From: Thiodiazotropha sp040506195
GTDB taxonomy: Bacteria; Pseudomonadota; Gammaproteobacteria; Chromatiales; Chromatiaceae
Direction of reading: 5' to 3'
DNA length: 64,000 bases
Assembly: GCA_040506195.1 (NCBI GenBank)
Contig: JBEVXH010000002.1
Span: 124,001 to 188,000 of the forward strand
The notes beneath the pieces were generated by a model that was given only the letters and a program-made list of their open reading frames with translations, did no database searches and was not told where the DNA came from. Numbering within the stretch: position 1 is the stretch's first letter; the number at the start of each line of letters is the position of its first letter. Both the position numbers and the translations under genes were made by a program. Shown here piece after piece: positions 35,104 to 43,315 of the stretch.

Positions 35104-36060
35104 ATGAAACAACCTTTCAAACTTTTCGCAGCCTATCTTTTGTTATCGATGCTTGCGGGCTGCCAATTGATAGAAAGCAAAAAAACCGCGCCCGCTCCCG
35201 TTGAAGAAAATGCATTGAACAAGAGCCGGCAGCTGGCGGCCAAGGGGCGTTATGGCGAGGCTATCAGCCTTCTTGACCGTGCCAGTACCAACAGGAATCT
35301 GAACACAGCGTATTCGAAAGAGCTCGAAAGTTTCAGAACCCAGCAAAAGACACTGGAAGAGGAACTGAACGATCAATTGCTCATCAGCAATACTTCAGCA
35401 TTGAAGAATCAGCTGCCGATTCTTACCAAACTGAGCCAGGCCAGTCCCGATAAACCACACTACGCCACGCTTTTGCAAGAGACCCGGGAAACCCTGCTCA
35501 GCATGCAAAAGTCTCTGTCAGAGTGCGCATGGCGCCATTTTAAGCGAAACAATGCCCTCTCCAAGGATTGTCTGACACTCGCCCTGTCGCTGAAACAGGA
35601 CAAGGCCGACCAAAATCTTATGGAGCATCTGCTCAAGGAGCAGATCCAGTACAAAAAAGAGGTTGCAAAAAAAGAGCAGACCAATCGAGAGGAGAAGTGG
35701 AAAAAACGTATCGGGAAAAATCTGGCGGAGGCCCAGCGACTTGTCGAGAGCGGGCAACTCAAGGAAGCAAGGCGTGCGCTCAAGCGCGTGTTGAAGGAAT
35801 CGCCCAAGAACGAGACCGCGAAAAAATTACTCGGCGACATCAACCGAACATTAAAGAAATATATAGAAAATCTGCTGCTGGCGGGTGACCGACTCTACCG
35901 GGACGGCGAGATAGAGAGTGCCAAGGCGACCTGGCGGGCAGCCCTGACACTGGATCCTACGGATCTGCGGGCACGTGAGAAAATACAGCGCGCCCAACGC
36001 GTGCTCGACAATCTTGAAAATCTGCGTAAAACCAACGAAGATGGCATAAAGAATCCGTAA
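35104..36060 (+). CDS. lipoprotein with TPR-like and coiled-coil regions
   Basis: Protein of 318 residues with a lipobox (MLAGC, acylated Cys20). The N-terminal third has TPR-like helices (ALNKSRQLAAKGRYGEAISL), the middle is rich in Lys/Glu with coiled-coil character (about 170-210), and the C-terminus again has two TPR-like units (EAQRLVESGQLKEARRALKR; AGDRLYRDGEIESAKATW). It starts at the base after the cyclase stop codon. I recognise no named family. The tight linkage suggests a periplasmic scaffold or signal partner of the cyclase. Confidence 0.7.
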   Translation: MKQPFKLFAAYLLLSMLAGCQLIESKKTAPAPVEENALNKSRQLAAKGRYGEAISLLDRASTNRNLNTAYSKELESFRTQQKTLEEELNDQLLISNTSALKNQLPILTKLSQASPDKPHYATLLQETRETLLSMQKSLSECAWRHFKRNNALSKDCLTLALSLKQDKADQNLMEHLLKEQIQYKKEVAKKEQTNREEKWKKRIGKNLAEAQRLVESGQLKEARRALKRVLKESPKNETAKKLLGDINRTLKKYIENLLLAGDRLYRDGEIESAKATWRAALTLDPTDLRAREKIQRAQRVLDNLENLRKTNEDGIKNP

Positions 36061-36299
36061 CTATATGTTTTCATTTAATTTATCATTGCCTGCCCTAATG
36101 TTTTTGCCTCTGCAACACTATCCATACCCATACCTTGAATGCCATGATCGTCCCCCGGCGCTAGAAATCACACGAAAATGGTGGTTCCTGATTGATGATC
36201 CGCTATAATCGCGGCCGGCGATTCCTGTCTCACTCACAATCCGAAGATGAAGAATCAGACTCATCTGTCGCCATAGCCCAAGGCCACAGATATCCGCCT

Positions 36300-37244
36300 A
36301 TGACCAAAGAAACGAAACATGTCGACACTCTGATAAGGCATCCGGTGGGATGGCTCCTGAGTTGTCTCATGCTGCTACCCCTGATGAGTCATGCACAATC
36401 CAGCGACTGGCTACCTGTCAGCCCGGTTTCGTTCTATGAGTTGGCATCGGTACAAGAAATCTTGCCGCAACAGTTCCCTGAACGTTACCCCGGCATATTC
36501 GAACTACAGGAATCCTCAGCCCCCTTCACACAGCAGGACAGGCCCTACGGCTTCGGCAGGGAGCTTGATGACGACAGTCCTGTGGACTATCCCGGTTTGA
36601 GACGTGATGCCGCCTATTTTTTCGGTTACCAGTTTTTTATTGTGGGGCTGCTGTACGTCATGCCGGAAGATATTTCCGCATGGACTGAAGAGCAAAAAGA
36701 GGAATATACCTTCGAAAAGTGGTGGGACAACGTCTCTCACCCCCGTTGGGATCCTGACGAGTGGTATATCAACTACATACTGCATCCCTATTGGGGCATG
36801 ACCTACTATACCCGTGGCAGGGAGCGGGGATTGTCGGAAACAGGAGCTTTCTGGTTTTCCTTTGCCCTCTCTTCAATCTATGAGTTCGGACTTGAGGCAC
36901 TTTTTGAACCCGTCTCCGTGCAGGATGTCATTTTTACCCCAACCATGGGCGCCTTGCTGGGTTGGTATTTTGAGGAGACCCGTCGCGAGATCAAACAGCA
37001 ATCAACATTCAGTACCTGGGACAAAACCATTCTTATCGCCACCGATCCCCTCGGCACCTTGAATACCATGGTGGATAGTCTGTTTGGCGTCGGGGTCGAG
37101 AGCGAGTTGGCGTTGCGCACCTTCTACCAGAGTCCAAATCTCATTGAGTCTTTGCAACCGAACTGGAGAGATCCCCACAGGGCTCACACAGATCCTATGG
37201 TAAAAGACTATCTTGGCATCCAACTTACCTTGCGCTGGCACTGA
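36300..37244 (+). CDS. DUF3943-like envelope protein
   Basis: From the ATG at 36300 the protein is 314 residues with a signal peptide (WLLSCLMLLPLMSHAQS). An upstream ATG at 36192 would add 36 polar residues. The conserved block DEWYINYILHPYWGMTYYTRGRERG followed by FWFSFALSSIYEFGLEALFEPVSVQDVIFTP resembles DUF3943 proteins, which carry several short hydrophobic segments and are found in Gram-negative envelopes. The function is unknown. It converges with lptG. Confidence 0.65.
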   Translation: MTKETKHVDTLIRHPVGWLLSCLMLLPLMSHAQSSDWLPVSPVSFYELASVQEILPQQFPERYPGIFELQESSAPFTQQDRPYGFGRELDDDSPVDYPGLRRDAAYFFGYQFFIVGLLYVMPEDISAWTEEQKEEYTFEKWWDNVSHPRWDPDEWYINYILHPYWGMTYYTRGRERGLSETGAFWFSFALSSIYEFGLEALFEPVSVQDVIFTPTMGALLGWYFEETRREIKQQSTFSTWDKTILIATDPLGTLNTMVDSLFGVGVESELALRTFYQSPNLIESLQPNWRDPHRAHTDPMVKDYLGIQLTLRWH

Positions 37245-37322
37245 AGGACGTGATCCGCGGCGTTCAGCTGCGTCTCGCATATTCCTATCTTCAAATTCCG
37301 AGCCTGTTGTCGGGCTGTCACC

Positions 37323-38387
37323 TCAATGTACACGCCGCAGCATCCATGCCGCCAATACTAGAAATAGCAGCAGAGGAAAGAATGCGGCAAACACCCCATT
37401 CAGAGAATAAACCACTGCCATATAGGAGAAGGCCCTGTTCAAAAGATAAAAGACAATACCCAGCATGGCGCCGACAAATATGCGTTGTCCCACACCAACG
37501 CTGCGCAGAGAACCGAACACAAAGGGGATACTTAAAAACAGCATCACCATAGTCACCAGCGGGGTGGTCAGCTTGCCCCAGAACGCCACTTCATAATTGA
37601 TCGATGCCTGGCCGTTCTTCTGCAGATAGTCTATATATCGCCACAGATCCCAGGCAGCCAGCATGTGTGGTTTCACGGTCAGCACATCGAGCGCCGAAGG
37701 ATCCAACTCTGCATGCCAGGATTGACGAGATTTCGCAGTTACCGATATACCGGCTTCAGTGAAATCCGTCTGTTTCACATCCTCTATAACCCAACCATCT
37801 GACCGATAGCTGGCCCGATCCGCATGTATCGCCCGGAGAAGGCGGGAATCCTCACCATATTCATAGATCGATATATCCGCCAATTGGGAATCCGGGAGAA
37901 TCTGCCTGATATTGATGAATGTTTTGCCGTCACGGGACCAAAATCCATAGCGGGTCTTTAGGCTGATCTGTCCGGACAAGGCCTCATTCTTCATACGTTG
38001 TGCCTGTTGTTCCGCTTCGGGAGCCAGATATTCGCCAATCATCACTACAACCGCCAACACCAGTAGCCCCGTCTTCAACACCGATAATACAATCCTGGCA
38101 ATCGAGATACCGGCCGCCCGCATGGCCAGGAGTTCCGAATTACCCGCCAGCACTCCCAATCCGATCAGGCTCCCGAGCAGGGTCGCCAACGGAAAGAGTT
38201 CATAACAGTATCGTGGCATGCCCAACAGCACATAGGTGTATGCCATCGATGTGGAATATCCCCGATCCACCTCTTCCAGTTCAGCGACTAATTCAAAAAA
38301 TCCTATCAGCACCAGCAGTAGCGCCAGGACACCGACGATCCCGACCAATACTGTTCTGCCGATATATCTGTCAAAAAGAGTGATCAT
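37323..38387 (-). CDS. lptG: LPS export permease LptG
   Basis: Protein of 354 residues from the ATG at 38387, which overlaps the lptF stop codon (ATGA). Six membrane helices, three at each end, flank a periplasmic jellyroll domain, the YjgP/YjgQ architecture. ELFPLATLLGSLIGLGVLAGNSELLAMRAAGIS is the conserved coupling region. LptFG with LptB extracts lipopolysaccharide from the inner membrane and passes it to LptC. The longer upstream frame to 38528 lies inside lptF and is not used. Confidence 0.94.
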   Translation of the reverse strand: MITLFDRYIGRTVLVGIVGVLALLLVLIGFFELVAELEEVDRGYSTSMAYTYVLLGMPRYCYELFPLATLLGSLIGLGVLAGNSELLAMRAAGISIARIVLSVLKTGLLVLAVVVMIGEYLAPEAEQQAQRMKNEALSGQISLKTRYGFWSRDGKTFINIRQILPDSQLADISIYEYGEDSRLLRAIHADRASYRSDGWVIEDVKQTDFTEAGISVTAKSRQSWHAELDPSALDVLTVKPHMLAAWDLWRYIDYLQKNGQASINYEVAFWGKLTTPLVTMVMLFLSIPFVFGSLRSVGVGQRIFVGAMLGIVFYLLNRAFSYMAVVYSLNGVFAAFFPLLLFLVLAAWMLRRVH

Positions 38388-39490
38388 GCCCCGCCTCTCA
38401 ATAATTTCCGCTGCATCCTGCGATAGTGGTGAGAATCGGGAATCAGCAGCGACAGCCCGATCAGTGCCAGCATTAAATGCACCCACCAGATTCCCAGCCA
38501 CTCCGCTGTCGTGCCGTCGATCATCCAATTCTCCGCCACCCCCTGCAGGCTCAGGTAGAGTGTGTAGAGGATAAAGGCCAACACCAAGCGGCCAAAAGGA
38601 CCTTGGCGGGGCATGGAACGGCTGAGAGGCAGGCTGAGCAGTGCAAACACCAATAAACCGAGTACTTGTGCGAATCTGACCTGGAATTCAGCTCGATCCC
38701 TGATCGACTTGGAGTTCAGTAGCGCTTCATTCGAGAGGGATTTGCGGTTGATCTTGGCGACCACTCCTTCGGCCCCCTTGATACGCAAGCCATAACGTTC
38801 AAATTCACTGATACGATAGTCCGCCTCCCCGGGTGAACCTTCATATCTGACACCATCCTCCAATACCAGGTAGCGTTCAGCCGATTCCTCATCGACATAT
38901 TGATATCCCTGCCTTGCCGTCACCAGGCTGAGAACACCCGCTTTGCGCTGTTGCACGAAGACATTACGCATCCGCTTTTTCTCGCTTGCGATCGACTCCA
39001 CATAGAGCACAAGGTCGCCCCGACTGTATTCGTTGAAGCGCCCGGCACTGATACCGGCCAATTCAGTGGCCTGTCCACGCTGCATGCTGATCAGCTCCGC
39101 GCTGAGGCGACTCGCCCAGGGTTGAACATAGAGCGACAACCAGCCCGTCAACAACGCGATCGGTGTCACCACGAATATCAGAGAGCGGTAGAGTCGAAGG
39201 TCACCGATGCCACAGGCGGCCAGGGCAACCACCTCGCTATCACGGTACATTCTGCCGATCACATACAGTACGGCAAAGAAAAAGGCTGGTGGAATCAGGC
39301 GTGGAACATAGACCACCATCTGCAAGCCGAGCAACTGGAAAAGCAGATTGCTATTGAGATCTCCGGAAGCCACCTCTTTCAGTAATTTGATGAAACTGTT
39401 ACCAAGCAATATCAATGCGAGTACTAGCAGAATCGCAAACAGCGCCTTGAGCACGTCTCTCAGCAGGTAGCGGTCAATCAGTGTGATCAA
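38384..39490 (-). CDS. lptF: LPS export permease LptF
   Basis: Protein of 368 residues, a partner of LptG with the same six-helix plus jellyroll plan. LIPPAFFFAVLYVIGRMYRDSEVVALAACGIG is the family's coupling segment. It is the first gene of the lptFG operon and is divergent from pepA, as in many gammaproteobacteria. The 319-base gap between them holds both promoters. Confidence 0.95.
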   Translation of the reverse strand: MITLIDRYLLRDVLKALFAILLVLALILLGNSFIKLLKEVASGDLNSNLLFQLLGLQMVVYVPRLIPPAFFFAVLYVIGRMYRDSEVVALAACGIGDLRLYRSLIFVVTPIALLTGWLSLYVQPWASRLSAELISMQRGQATELAGISAGRFNEYSRGDLVLYVESIASEKKRMRNVFVQQRKAGVLSLVTARQGYQYVDEESAERYLVLEDGVRYEGSPGEADYRISEFERYGLRIKGAEGVVAKINRKSLSNEALLNSKSIRDRAEFQVRFAQVLGLLVFALLSLPLSRSMPRQGPFGRLVLAFILYTLYLSLQGVAENWMIDGTTAEWLGIWWVHLMLALIGLSLLIPDSHHYRRMQRKLLRGGA

Positions 39491-39809
39491 ATCTAATATC
39501 CTGGTCAGTGTAAACTCGATCGATCAGGGACGAAGCTTATGTTTAACGATAACCGCCTGTCCAGAACTGTGTAAGGGGATGCTCCCCATATGTCCTGTTC
39601 ATTCTACTTAGATTGCACCACACAAGCTGTTAGGGTCTGTTAACACTATTCCAATCGGCCCTAATTAGCTTATGATTGGGTAGACTTGAGTCAATCGTTG
39701 CCGAGTCGTGATCCTGACTTTTTATAGCCCATAGTGTATATAAAACATTGCATCGGCTGTCTATCCTACTTATTGATCTGCAACATAAAACAGAGAGGCC
39801 ATCCACTCC
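39491..39809. other. 319-base lptF/pepA divergent control region
   Basis: No gene is seen. It contains a shortened copy of the TAGGGCCTG repeat at 39631-39664 (TAGGGTCTGTTAACAC at one end, GGCCCTA at the other). The pepA ribosome binding site GAGAGG is at 39793-39798. Confidence 0.4.
39631..39664. repeat. diverged short copy of the TAGGGCCTG element
   Basis: Begins TAGGGTCTGTTAACACTA, like the left end of the 202-bp element at 43096, and closes with CGGCCCTAA after only 34 bases. It looks like an element with its interior deleted. Confidence 0.4.
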
Positions 39810-41303
39810 ATGGAATACAGCATTAAAACCGGAGATCCCGCCAAGCTTAACACTGCCTGCCTGGTAGTCGGCATCTTCTCCAAGCGTCAACTCTCGCCTT
39901 TGGCACAGCAGCTGGATAAGTCCAGCAAAGGTGCACTGCAACGCATCCTCAAACGCGGTGACATGAATGGAGAGAGCGGACAACAGTTATTACTCTATGA
40001 CGTTCCCGGTATCCAGGCAGAGCGAATCCTCTTAATCGGGCTGGGTAAACAACGCGATTTTGGCAGAAAACAGTACGCCAAATGTGTCAATGCAGCAGTC
40101 AAGAGCCTGAACCAGAAACATGCAATAGAGGCTGTCTGGGGTCTCAGTGAACTTGTAAATGAGGATTTCTCACTGACTCAGGCAATCAGAGAGACCGTGA
40201 TCAGCGCCGGGGCCGGCCTCTACCAGTTCAACGAAACCAAGAGTGAAGTCAAAAAAAACCAACGCCCGCTAAAACGCCTCGCACTCTTCCTACACGATCG
40301 GCGCCACTTAAAAGTAGCGCAGAAGGCGCTCTATCAGGCAGTAGCCATCGCCGATGGCATGGAATTGACTAAAGACCTGGCCAACCTGCCGGGCAATATA
40401 TGCACTCCCGGCTACCTCGCCGATCAGGCACGAAAACTGGGGCGCAACGAGAGCCGCCTGAAAGTGAGGATACTGGATGAAAAGCAGATGGCCAAGTTGG
40501 GCATGGGCGCCCTGCTCTCCGTATCCCGTGGCAGTCGACAGCCGGCAAAATTGATCATCATGGAGTATTCGGGTGGAAAACTAGCTGCCAAACCCATTGT
40601 ACTGGTTGGAAAAGGACTAACCTTCGATGCAGGCGGCATATCCCTCAAACCCTCAGCGGCGATGGATGAAATGAAGTATGACATGTGCGGTGGCGCCACG
40701 GTGATTGGCGTCGTCAAGGCGGCTATCGCCATGGAGTTACCGATTAATCTGATTGGTGTCGTGCCCGCCTCGGAAAACCTTCCCGATGGAGATGCCAATA
40801 AGCCGGGCGATATCGTAACCAGCATGTCCGGTCAAACCATTGAGGTACTCAATACCGATGCCGAAGGTCGCCTCATACTCTGCGATGCTCTCACCTATTG
40901 CGAACGCTTCAACCCCGCTGCAGTGATTGACATCGCCACACTTACCGGCGCATGCATCGTGGCCCTGGGCAACCAGGCTTCCGGACTGATGTCCAATAAT
41001 GAATCCCTGGCAAACGAACTGTTGAGCGCCGGCATCGATACTGGTGACCGGGCCTGGCAATTACCCCTGTGGGACGATTACCAGGAGCAACTCGACAGTA
41101 ATTTCGCCGACATGGCGAATATCGGCGGCAAGGGTGCGGGTACAATCACAGCTGCCTGCTTCCTTTCCCGCTACACCAAAAAGTTCAAGTGGGCTCATCT
41201 GGATATTGCAGGTACCGCCTGGCGTAGTGGTGCAAATAAAGGCGCCACCGGCAGGCCTGTGGGACTACTCACCCAATTTCTCATAAAGCGTTGTGGCCTG
41301 TGA
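39810..41303 (+). CDS. pepA: leucyl aminopeptidase PepA
   Basis: M17 aminopeptidase of 497 residues. Two-metal site residues are present: VGKGLTFDAGGISLKP, MKYDMCGGATVIG and NTDAEGRLILCDAL, followed by IDIATLTGACIVALG. It releases N-terminal residues from peptides in the cytoplasm. In E. coli PepA also acts as a DNA-binding protein in site-specific recombination and in carAB control. It is divergent from lptF and followed by holC, the usual gene pair. Confidence 0.96.
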   Translation: MEYSIKTGDPAKLNTACLVVGIFSKRQLSPLAQQLDKSSKGALQRILKRGDMNGESGQQLLLYDVPGIQAERILLIGLGKQRDFGRKQYAKCVNAAVKSLNQKHAIEAVWGLSELVNEDFSLTQAIRETVISAGAGLYQFNETKSEVKKNQRPLKRLALFLHDRRHLKVAQKALYQAVAIADGMELTKDLANLPGNICTPGYLADQARKLGRNESRLKVRILDEKQMAKLGMGALLSVSRGSRQPAKLIIMEYSGGKLAAKPIVLVGKGLTFDAGGISLKPSAAMDEMKYDMCGGATVIGVVKAAIAMELPINLIGVVPASENLPDGDANKPGDIVTSMSGQTIEVLNTDAEGRLILCDALTYCERFNPAAVIDIATLTGACIVALGNQASGLMSNNESLANELLSAGIDTGDRAWQLPLWDDYQEQLDSNFADMANIGGKGAGTITAACFLSRYTKKFKWAHLDIAGTAWRSGANKGATGRPVGLLTQFLIKRCGL

Positions 41304-41308
41304 TGTTT

Positions 41309-41332
41309 AACCATAGCTTAACTATGGCTTTT
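41309..41332 (+). terminator. weak hairpin terminator after pepA
   Basis: Six-bp stem CCATAG/CTATGG with a five-base loop, then CTTTTTAC, six bases after the pepA stop codon. It may only partly separate pepA from holC. Confidence 0.5.
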
Positions 41333-41379
41333 TACCCAACTACATCGATCGCACACAGCCGCTGGCAGCCGGAGATACT

Positions 41380-41808
41380 ATGACGCAAGTCGACTTTTAT
41401 GTGCTCGATGAACGTGCCATGGGAAATCGCTTTACCCTGGCCTGCCGCCTGACTGAAAAGATCTATCATCAAGGACGTAGGATTTTCATTCATACCGAGT
41501 CAGAAGAAGAGTCAAGACATATGAATAGATTGTTATGGACCTTTCGTCAGGGCAGTTTCGTACCCCATGGAATGGCTAAAGAGTGTAATCCTTTGACCAC
41601 ACCCGTGATTATCAGCCATGATAAGGAGAGTGCTGAAGAAAAGGATGTTCTGATCAATCTTGCAAGTGTTGTACCCAGTTTTTTCAGCCGATTTGATCGC
41701 GTTGCGGAGATCGTTGACAAAGAGCCACAGATCGTAACTGCCGGGAGGGAGCGTTTTCGCTTCTATCGTGACAGGGGCTATCCACTCAACAAGCATGACA
41801 TAAAATAG
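41380..41808 (+). CDS. holC: DNA polymerase III subunit chi
   Basis: Protein of 142 residues (E. coli 147). The start VDFYVLDE and the core LACRLTEKIYHQGRRIFIHTESEEES match HolC, as do LLWTFRQGSFVPHG and PVIISHDKE. Chi bridges the clamp loader to single-strand binding protein. GGAG precedes the ATG. valS, which often follows holC, is not here; a short acidic gene takes its place, abutting the stop codon. Confidence 0.93.
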   Translation: MTQVDFYVLDERAMGNRFTLACRLTEKIYHQGRRIFIHTESEEESRHMNRLLWTFRQGSFVPHGMAKECNPLTTPVIISHDKESAEEKDVLINLASVVPSFFSRFDRVAEIVDKEPQIVTAGRERFRFYRDRGYPLNKHDIK

Positions 41809-42225
41809 ATGAGCACAGACGACAAAACACACGATCCGGATTCAGACGTTCCGCTACTGGAAGATGTGGTTTCAATGGATGAGATTGAATCGGAGTATAT
41901 CGAATTCAGCGATGAAGAAGCCGATATAGAGGATAGTGATATCCCTGAGTATGACGAAGAACTCCTATCCATGCGGGATGATATCGCCAAGCAACTCGAG
42001 AATGACCTCCGGTTAATAGTTTCCGAAGCGGTGAATAATGCAATCGATGAAGCCACTGACCGTATTAGCCAGATACTGCACGATGAACTCGACAGTACTA
42101 TAACCCATCGAATTCGCAATCTCATTGAACAACGGCTGGAAAAAGAATTCGGACCCCGTCACCAACATGCAAAAGATGATCCCGCTCAGGATCCGATTGA
42201 TCTCTATCAAGATGATAATCTTTAA
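41809..42225 (+). CDS. acidic protein of unknown function linked to holC
   Basis: Protein of 138 residues. The first 60 are very acidic and probably disordered. The rest is a helical, coiled-coil-prone segment (AKQLENDLRLIVSEAVNNAIDEATDRISQILHDELDSTI and on). It starts at the base following the holC stop codon, so translation is coupled. I recognise no family with certainty. Its place suggests a replisome- or holC-linked accessory factor, but that is only context. Confidence 0.7.
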   Translation: MSTDDKTHDPDSDVPLLEDVVSMDEIESEYIEFSDEEADIEDSDIPEYDEELLSMRDDIAKQLENDLRLIVSEAVNNAIDEATDRISQILHDELDSTITHRIRNLIEQRLEKEFGPRHQHAKDDPAQDPIDLYQDDNL

Positions 42226-42257
42226 CTATCTATATCGTCCAGCAAATAGTAAGCATC

Positions 42258-42377
42258 ATGCCCCTCGCAAGACTTGATCATCTGGTGCGCAACATCAGAG
42301 ACATAGAAGATGCTGCAGTTTCCTTCTACACATCAGTTCATACGACAATCCAAGACTCGATATATAAATATCTATGA
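42258..42377 (+). pseudogene. remnant of a glyoxalase/VOC-family gene
   Basis: The frame from ATG 42258 reads MPLARLDHLVRNIRDIEDAA and then VSFYTS, which is the N-terminal strand-helix of glyoxalase/bleomycin-resistance proteins (compare LDHLVLNVxDIExAVxFYxxVLG). It breaks off after about 28 residues into unrelated sequence and stops at 42377. It overlaps the end of the opposing membrane-protein gene by six bases. Only this start fragment is present, so it is not functional. Confidence 0.6.
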
Positions 42378-42863
42378 ATCATTCAAGTGTTGCAGGAGGC
42401 GTTTTTTCCTACTGACATATAGCCATGCACCAAAATAGACGCAACATAGCGTCAACAAACTCAAGAGTATATTTTCACCAACCGAGTAGTAAGACAAGCC
42501 CATGGCCAATCCGAAAGCAACCACAATGATTGCAAATACCGCTACAATTTTGTACTCGGAATGATTAACCAGTTTTGCACATAAATACCCGGCAAAAGTA
42601 GTTATCAGACAACCGGATACCAAGGCCGCCAACGAGAACTTGGACGTTAATTCCATGGTGGAAAGCTTTGAAGTTATAACTTCAATGGAATCGCCATTTG
42701 ATGCGAGTATCATGCCGTAAACGATTGATATCACAATTCCGACAAAAATAGTGGCTGTAACATCCACGACAGTTGCGATAAAGACAGCTTTTACTGCAGA
42801 TCCTTTTTTCTCGATTTGGTTGGTTAAATCCGATTTCGGTGTCCTATAGACATTTTCATCCAT
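42372..42863 (-). CDS. four-helix membrane protein, unknown function
   Basis: Protein of about 163 residues from the ATG at 42863 (a TTG precedes it). A polar N-terminus ENVYRTPKSDL, similar to the 'NPYxPPxSD' starts seen on many small bacterial membrane proteins, is followed by four membrane helices (roughly 27-50, 75-98, 105-125 and 131-150) and a basic tail (SRKKRLLQHLNDS). It has no operon partner. The neighbouring glyoxalase remnant and transposon-like element mark this as a disturbed, accessory-type locus. Confidence 0.6.
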   Translation of the reverse strand: MDENVYRTPKSDLTNQIEKKGSAVKAVFIATVVDVTATIFVGIVISIVYGMILASNGDSIEVITSKLSTMELTSKFSLAALVSGCLITTFAGYLCAKLVNHSEYKIVAVFAIIVVAFGLAMGLSYYSVGENILLSLLTLCCVYFGAWLYVSRKKRLLQHLNDS

Positions 42864-43095
42864 CAATACTGTTCCTATATCCGTGTTAGCCCATGCAAGA
42901 TTAATTACACAGACCTTCGAACAAGCATGTTTCTTGTTTGTTTACAACCAATAATCCACTAATTATGATTTCGCGTCCCGATTAATCGCGATATCCTAAC
43001 AGACAGAGAGCATCCCCGTTGAAAATGTATCTGAGATCATTATTAATTAATGTTCCAAATCCGTCTCAGTACTCCTAATATCTTCAAGACAGCCT

Positions 43096-43297
43096 TAGGG
43101 CCTGTTAACACTAATCGGATGTGCTCTGCCGGGTCTGTTTTTGTGCCCAGCAAGGCAGAATAAGCGTGGTGTAGTTATTCTACATGAGCGAAGATAGCGC
43201 CGCCGGGTGCAAAAACAGCCCCAGCCCTTGGGGTGCACCTTGATTGGCGTTTTTTCAGGCCCGACAGACCACATCCGATTAATGATAACAGGCCCTA
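43096..43297. mobile_element. 202-bp non-autonomous transposon-like element
   Basis: About 42 bases at the two ends are inverted repeats with only a few mismatches: left TAGGGCCTGTTAACACTAAT and onward to CGGATGTG; right, on the other strand, TAGGGCCTGTTATCATTAAT and onward to CGGATGTG. The interior (about 120 bases) is non-coding. The outermost 12 bases are the half-site of the dispersed palindromes at 6360, 10470 and 61310, suggesting those are collapsed relatives. No transposase of this type is in the window. It lies in the 449-base gap between the membrane protein and the GGDEF-EAL gene; the other parts of that gap hold nothing I can name. Confidence 0.65.
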
Positions 43298-43315
43298 GTA
43301 CTTGAATGCTATGAA

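Noticed and set aside
36192..36299. N-terminal extension of the DUF3943-like protein
   Set aside because: The extra 36 residues are polar and would precede a normal signal peptide, so the later ATG is preferred.
38388..38528. Upstream extension of lptG
   Set aside because: It lies inside lptF and bypasses the natural ATGA overlap start.
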